From a bacterium (GTDB taxonomy: Bacteria; Arandabacterota; Arandabacteria; Arandabacterales; Arandabacteraceae), in assembly GCA_025774405.1 (NCBI GenBank), contig JALGWB010000003.1, positions 1 through 26,326 of the forward strand: a stretch of 26,326 nt of DNA. Direction: 5' to 3'. Shown piece after piece: positions 22,841 to 26,326 of this stretch. The first letter of the stretch is position 1. Every line of letters begins with the position of its first letter. The notes under the pieces are model-generated. The model made no database searches. It was given only the letters and a program-made list of their open reading frames with translations, and had not been told where the DNA came from. Position numbers and translations under genes: made by a program.

Positions 22841-23853
22841 GGACTCGATGGTGGATCTTCATCATAGTACGGCCATTGCCATACAACTGCGGCAGCTCTG
22901 CCAACTTCAAAACCGGATGGATAGGCAACGATACTGACGAAAGCTCCGCCTGAGCCCTGAGTGGCATCCTCGGGTAGCGAGCCAAGAGGTGGTATCCACC
23001 CATAGTAGGGGTCGTAGGAGCGATAGGCTATCCAGGGAGTCGCCCCGGAGCCATAGTCACTGAATTCAGTCCATGCAACATGCACTCTGTCATCGGGGAT
23101 GGGTGGTGGCATTGTGCCATAGAAATAAGTGTAGTTGCTCGCGATGGCAGGTAGCCAGGATGAAAACGGCAGCCCAGCGCTGATATTGACCGGTTCAGTC
23201 CAACCATCAACCGAATTGTTGACATAGAAGATATCGGTGCTTAAGCCCACGACTTCCTGCCACACCACATGCGCTACACCTGTACCATCAACAGCTACTG
23301 AGGGGTACTCGGATGCCATATCAGGTGACTGACTCAGGTTCTCGGGTGGAGTCCACGTGAACCCACCATCGTCACTGTAGGCATAGTATATTTCACCAGG
23401 CTGATTTTCATCTGGGATATGCTCACTCCAGACAAGATGAAGCCTTGAATAGGGCACACCTCCGCCTGCTGCGTCCACGTATTCAATTGCGATCGAGGGA
23501 TGTGATGAATGATGTGCCATATCGACTGGCCAGATCTCGATCGGATCAGTCCAGGGACCGTGGACCGGATCAGAAGTCATCGTAATCCAGATACCCATCT
23601 CGTCACTGTAGACTACCTTGTAATATGGTGGACACTCGTCTCTTACGATCTTTCTCGAGTTGTTGCAGGCCGTTGGATCAGGTCTTGAGGAGGAGGCAAT
23701 CTGTGTGCCATTCGCAAGCCACGGATAGTAAAGCACATAGTCACTCACAGCATCCCCCGAGTCCGGGGCCAGCACCACTCGGGCCAGTCGGATGTCCCCA
23801 ACAGCAAAGGCGCGCGTCAATCTCAGGATCAGGTGCATCATTGTAAACACCAA
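22528..23853 (-). pseudogene. Fragment 2: Asp-box (sialidase-like) propeller, middle part in shifted frame
   Basis: The frame is open from 23853 to 22528, but only about 23757-22800 looks like real protein; the first 30 residues and the last 90 are out-of-frame noise. The real part starts SGDAVSDYVLYYPWLANGT, the end of the beta-helix. It continues with propeller blades: HLVWSEHIPDENQPGEIYYA, the Asp-box SDDGGFTWTPPENLSQS, GVAHVVWQEV, VHVAWTEFSD. Asp-box propellers occur in sialidases and in many surface proteins without enzyme activity. No sialidase arginine triad could be seen. Confidence 0.7.
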
Positions 23854-24067
23854 AGCTCAGGTTCTCACTGAACTGACACCACGTTCCGCGGACTGGCTGT
23901 GCTCCCGATCCTCGGGCAATTCCATAGTCGTTGCCTGTTACTGAACAATACTGGATAATGAGTGTATCAGTCTGGGAGACGCTGGCGGTTGAGTATCCAG
24001 AAATGAAGAATCCGTAATAAATGTTCGAGCTTACTGTGTCGCCGTAAACTGCGGCGCGAACTTGCCC

Positions 24068-25216
24068 TCAGGTAAATACCCCTGCGTAATTGTCGTGGAT
24101 ATTGTTATTGGAAATCGATCCCCCAATATCACAAACCGAGATGCCAGCGGCAAGTAAATCAATGGTGCCAGTTATTGAGTTATTCTCAATGACTGCCGTC
24201 CCGTGTTCAACATGAATTGCTCCTGGCATATATGCCTGCTTGGTCCCCTTTGCAGTAAGGCAAGAATTATTGATTATGTTATTGTGTCTGGCTGTCACAG
24301 TTCCACCGTGAGAATATATGGCTGGTCCATCTGGAGCCGAATTGCCCTCAATGGTGTTCGAATCTATGTAGGCAGTTGTACCTACTGCAACTTCAATTAC
24401 TCCACCGCCATTCTGCGCTATGTAACTGGACTGTATTTCTAGCGATCCATTGCAGAAGACCGCTCGACCCGAATTCAGGGCAATTGTGCAACCCCTGACC
24501 ACACCTGCACCACTCATGTGTAAGGCTGAACCCATTGACGTAGCTGTGCACTCTTCTATCTCAGTTTCAATCACATAGCCATTGTCACTGCAATAAATCC
24601 CACCGCCATCCTGGGCAATGCACACCCTGATTGTATCCTCAAGAATCCTTGGAATTGCGCTATCAACGGCTGCAATGGCGCCACCATACAGAGCGGAATC
24701 ACCCTCGAATTTGCTGAATTGGATGATTGGTTGGGAGGATTCGCAAAATATCGCCCCACCATATTGATCCGCATAATTGTTCTCGAAGAGATTGCCGCAA
24801 ACTTTGTCTCCAATTGTTGGGGAAGCATTGCGGAGATAGATTCCACCACCGTCTATGGCATGCCCATTTCTTATGATGAAGCCTCTTATGATTGTAGTTG
24901 AATCAATGGGGCTTGGTAGAATAGGCGGTGCAATTGTGATGACTGGTGAAGGCAGAAGGATTGGCTCAATGACTGTGGATTCTGGCGGCGCGGCTTCGTT
25001 TGCAAAGAGTTTTATGCTCGGCGTGTCTGGCCACATTATGTTTTCTTGATATGTCCCGTGCTCAACAAGTACGGTGTCTCCAGCATTTGCTGCATTGAGT
25101 GCTTCCTGGATACTGGGATGATCGTCCGGAACGTGGAGGATCGCTGCTTCTGAAGTTGTAGCTGCAAGGCACACAATAAAAGCAAGGCAAGACAGAGACA
25201 TGGTTGCTCTTGACAT
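24068..25216 (-). CDS. Fragment 1: signal peptide and right-handed parallel beta-helix
   Basis: This open stretch of 382 residues from ATG 25216 (AGGGG 9 bases before) may be called as a gene on its own. MSRATMSLSCLAFIVCLAAT is a Sec signal peptide. Then LHVPDDHPSIQEALNAA and GDTVLVEHGTYQENI form the cap typical of pectate-lyase-like surface proteins, followed by about ten rungs with DGGGIYLRNASP, YGGAIFCESSQP, YGGAIAAVDS, DGGGIYCSDNG and similar repeats. Such helices bind or cleave polysaccharide, but no catalytic residues can be placed. It ends NYAGVFT before the TGA, in mid-rung, which argues for truncation. Confidence 0.78.
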   Translation of the reverse strand: MSRATMSLSCLAFIVCLAATTSEAAILHVPDDHPSIQEALNAANAGDTVLVEHGTYQENIMWPDTPSIKLFANEAAPPESTVIEPILLPSPVITIAPPILPSPIDSTTIIRGFIIRNGHAIDGGGIYLRNASPTIGDKVCGNLFENNYADQYGGAIFCESSQPIIQFSKFEGDSALYGGAIAAVDSAIPRILEDTIRVCIAQDGGGIYCSDNGYVIETEIEECTATSMGSALHMSGAGVVRGCTIALNSGRAVFCNGSLEIQSSYIAQNGGGVIEVAVGTTAYIDSNTIEGNSAPDGPAIYSHGGTVTARHNNIINNSCLTAKGTKQAYMPGAIHVEHGTAVIENNSITGTIDLLAAGISVCDIGGSISNNNIHDNYAGVFT

Positions 25217-25222
25217 GACCAC

Positions 25223-26153
25223 TCACCCCTTTCTCGAAAGACACATCTGGAATGCCACAGAACGACTATTGGAAGGAAAACTGGTCAGAACTGAAACCAG
25301 GTTCGCTGCATGGCAGAACCCGCTCGGCGATCGGCCGGCCTTGCGGGTGAGGTCTGCGCAGATGATCGATCCGGGGAAGGAATAAATCCAATGGGAGAAG
25401 CCTACGTAACCTCCTCGGCACACCACATCGACCACGCTCCCACAACCGAAATCCTGCGATGATCACGTATTATAGCACCCTATGTACGGAACGTCAATGC
25501 CAATTTCGAGGTGGCCTGGACTGGCCGCTCAAGATTACAAATCCCCCATAGCCTGAGTCTGGATTTTGCACCTGGCTATCTGAACGGCATCTCACGTCCC
25601 AATCTGAAGTTCGCTGGATCACCCGATCGGTGGCTGCATGCTGGCTTGCCGCTGCTGCCCTTCCACAATCTTGAGGAAAATCACAAACATTGGTAAACTG
25701 GGAGAAAGTGGAGAGCGGAGGTCTTCGCAGATGAGGAGAGCTGCGGTCTTGATTTCTTCTCCCGCTGGTGCGTCTGGTCGAGCCTGGCATGCAACACCTG
25801 ATGTTGCAGGCAGCACATTCGTTCTCGCTGATGAATCCTGCACACGGGCAGACAATGGCAGCATCGCCCTCCCCAAGGAGCGTGTTATCATTAGATTTCA
25901 ACTTGAAAACCCTTGAGCATGCGTCATCGACTGTGATGCAATGGCCGGACACTGGTCAGTCTGCTGTATGGAGCGGACGATGATGCAGCGTGGGCTTGTT
26001 GCAATGACATTGGACAAGCCTCCGGGGAGAAGGTAGGTATAATCCTATATCAACTCGAGTTTGTTGGACGAGAAGACCTGGATCTTGACTCATTGGATGA
26101 AGCCTACAGGAACAGCGGGGGGTATATTGAAACCCATTCGACGGAGGTTCATC
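25223..26153. other. 931-bp stretch without a convincing gene
   Basis: Short frames exist on both strands, but they are rich in Arg, Cys and Ser, have no ribosome-binding sites and match nothing I know. The only structures noted are a perfect 7-bp inverted repeat TGCAACA-cctga-TGTTGCA (25790-25808) and a TATAAT at 26038-26043 whose best upstream partner, TTGGAC at 26010, is 22 bases away and too distant. A decayed gene between 25500 and 25980 is possible. Confidence 0.5.
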
Positions 26154-26326
26154 ATGAGAACTCGTATGGGACTTCTTGTCGTTGCGCTTGGCTTAGGCGC
26201 TTTTGCAGCGTCACAGCTTCAAGCAAGTGACCAGACCTGCAAGCTTCCCCTTGCGGACTGGCCTGTCTCGATAGGGGGCGGCTACGAGCGCTATCTGGGT
26301 GATTGGCAGAGCAGTACAGAGAAGAT
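26154..26326 (+). CDS. Start of an exported protein (3' end outside window)
   Basis: GGAGG (26143-26147) lies exactly 6 bases before ATG 26154, and the frame stays open to the window end (57 codons). The first 24 residues form a clear Sec signal peptide, MRTRMGLLVVALGLGAFAAS, with likely cleavage after LQA. The mature start, SDQTCKLPLADWPVSIGGGY followed by ERYLGDWQ, is not familiar to me. Secretion is the only safe statement; whether it belongs with the upstream beta-helix gene cannot be told, since that gene points the other way. Confidence 0.75.
   Translation, partial: MRTRMGLLVVALGLGAFAASQLQASDQTCKLPLADWPVSIGGGYERYLGDWQSSTEK

Larger units (their letters stand above)
22106..25216 (-). pseudogene. 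Broken gene for a large exported beta-helix / Asp-box / type IX sorting protein
   Basis: Three open stretches read as one protein of about 1035 residues once three lesions are repaired. First, TGA at 24070-24068 interrupts the beta-helix; the same frame stays open and sensible beyond it. Second, near the C-run 23754-23758 (GGGGG on the coding strand) the frame must move: one frame ends WGHPTGPSGAGPG, the other continues SGDAVSDYVLYYPWL, together a typical beta-helix end. Third, at the C-run 22799-22802 it must move back: IWFNQRTSGVWG joins YPAPVWVWVPEA. The first and last parts share a frame and only the middle one is shifted. The order is signal peptide, right-handed beta-helix, Asp-box propeller and type IX sorting domain. 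Real decay and homopolymer sequencing errors are both possible; the TGA is harder to explain as an error. Confidence 0.75.

Noticed and set aside
24068..24070. In-frame TGA in the beta-helix gene as selenocysteine or reassigned codon
   Set aside because: Other genes here use TGA as a normal stop (for example 4929-4931 and 12062-12064). I saw no SECIS-like hairpin, and the gene has two further lesions, so decay or error is simpler.
25494..25952. 152-codon minus-strand frame in the gap before the last gene
   Set aside because: No ribosome-binding site, unusual Cys/Arg/Ser content and no known motif.
26010..26043. TTGGAC ... TATAAT as a promoter of the last gene
   Set aside because: The 22-base spacer is too long for a normal sigma-70 promoter and no better -35 box lies at 16-18 bases.
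1..26326. CRISPR arrays, tRNA or rRNA genes, insertion sequences, integration sites
   Set aside because: No regularly spaced repeats, tRNA T-arm/acceptor patterns, transposase or integrase motifs were found on reading both strands. A search tool could still reveal a small RNA.

Overview
The window reads as a chromosomal segment of a Gram-negative bacterium, probably from the FCB side of the tree (Bacteroidota/Chlorobiota relatives or a candidate phylum near them). The main clue is a secreted-protein C-terminus at 22106-22400 that matches a type IX secretion (Por) sorting domain (YPNP... IYDVQGR ... AAGIYWY). Supporting clues are a short lipoprotein, several Sec signal peptides, many large sensor kinases, sigma-54 promoters and the standard genetic code with intermediate GC. 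No rRNA, tRNA, CRISPR array, transposase or phage gene was found, and the phylum cannot be fixed from this sequence alone.

Layout, left to right. 1-450: 3' end of a 6-phosphofructokinase gene. 496-1383: zinc-finger methyltransferase. 1494-9446 (+): a tight signalling operon made of a hybrid histidine kinase, a second PAS/GAF histidine kinase, a receiver-HDOD protein and a receiver-HD-GYP-like protein whose metal site is degraded. 9531-10031 (-): HPP-family membrane protein. 10181-12064 (+): secreted S9 prolyl-oligopeptidase-type peptidase. 12071-17810 (-): a six-gene operon, in transcription order transketolase, an FN3 membrane protein with a DUF6754-like domain, three further membrane proteins of unknown role, and a small zincin-type metalloprotease. 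17811-18321: a 510-bp regulatory gap with a sigma-70-like promoter for the transketolase operon, a REP-like repeat, TTGCAA palindromes and a near-perfect sigma-54 promoter. 18322-21217 (+): a sigma-54 activator without a regulatory domain, overlapping a TPR-HD-GYP phosphodiesterase gene. 21357-22031 (+): a second sigma-54 promoter with TGTAAC/GTTACA inverted repeats upstream, followed by a ZU5-like lipoprotein. 22106-25216 (-): a broken gene for a large exported beta-helix / Asp-box / type IX sorting protein (one in-frame stop and two opposite frameshifts in homopolymers). 25223-26153: no convincing gene. 26154-end: start of an exported protein.

How the parts may work together. The left operon is a phosphorelay whose two response regulators carry HD-superfamily outputs and no DNA-binding domain. 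The right module joins sigma-54 transcription to cyclic-di-GMP hydrolysis, and two look-alike sigma-54 promoters suggest that the activator operon and the lipoprotein share the alternative sigma factor. The best candidate for an undescribed system is the four-gene membrane cluster at 12449-15751. Its genes are adjacent or nearly so, all carry membrane segments, and they are co-transcribed with transketolase and a minimal metalloprotease. None has a function I can name.
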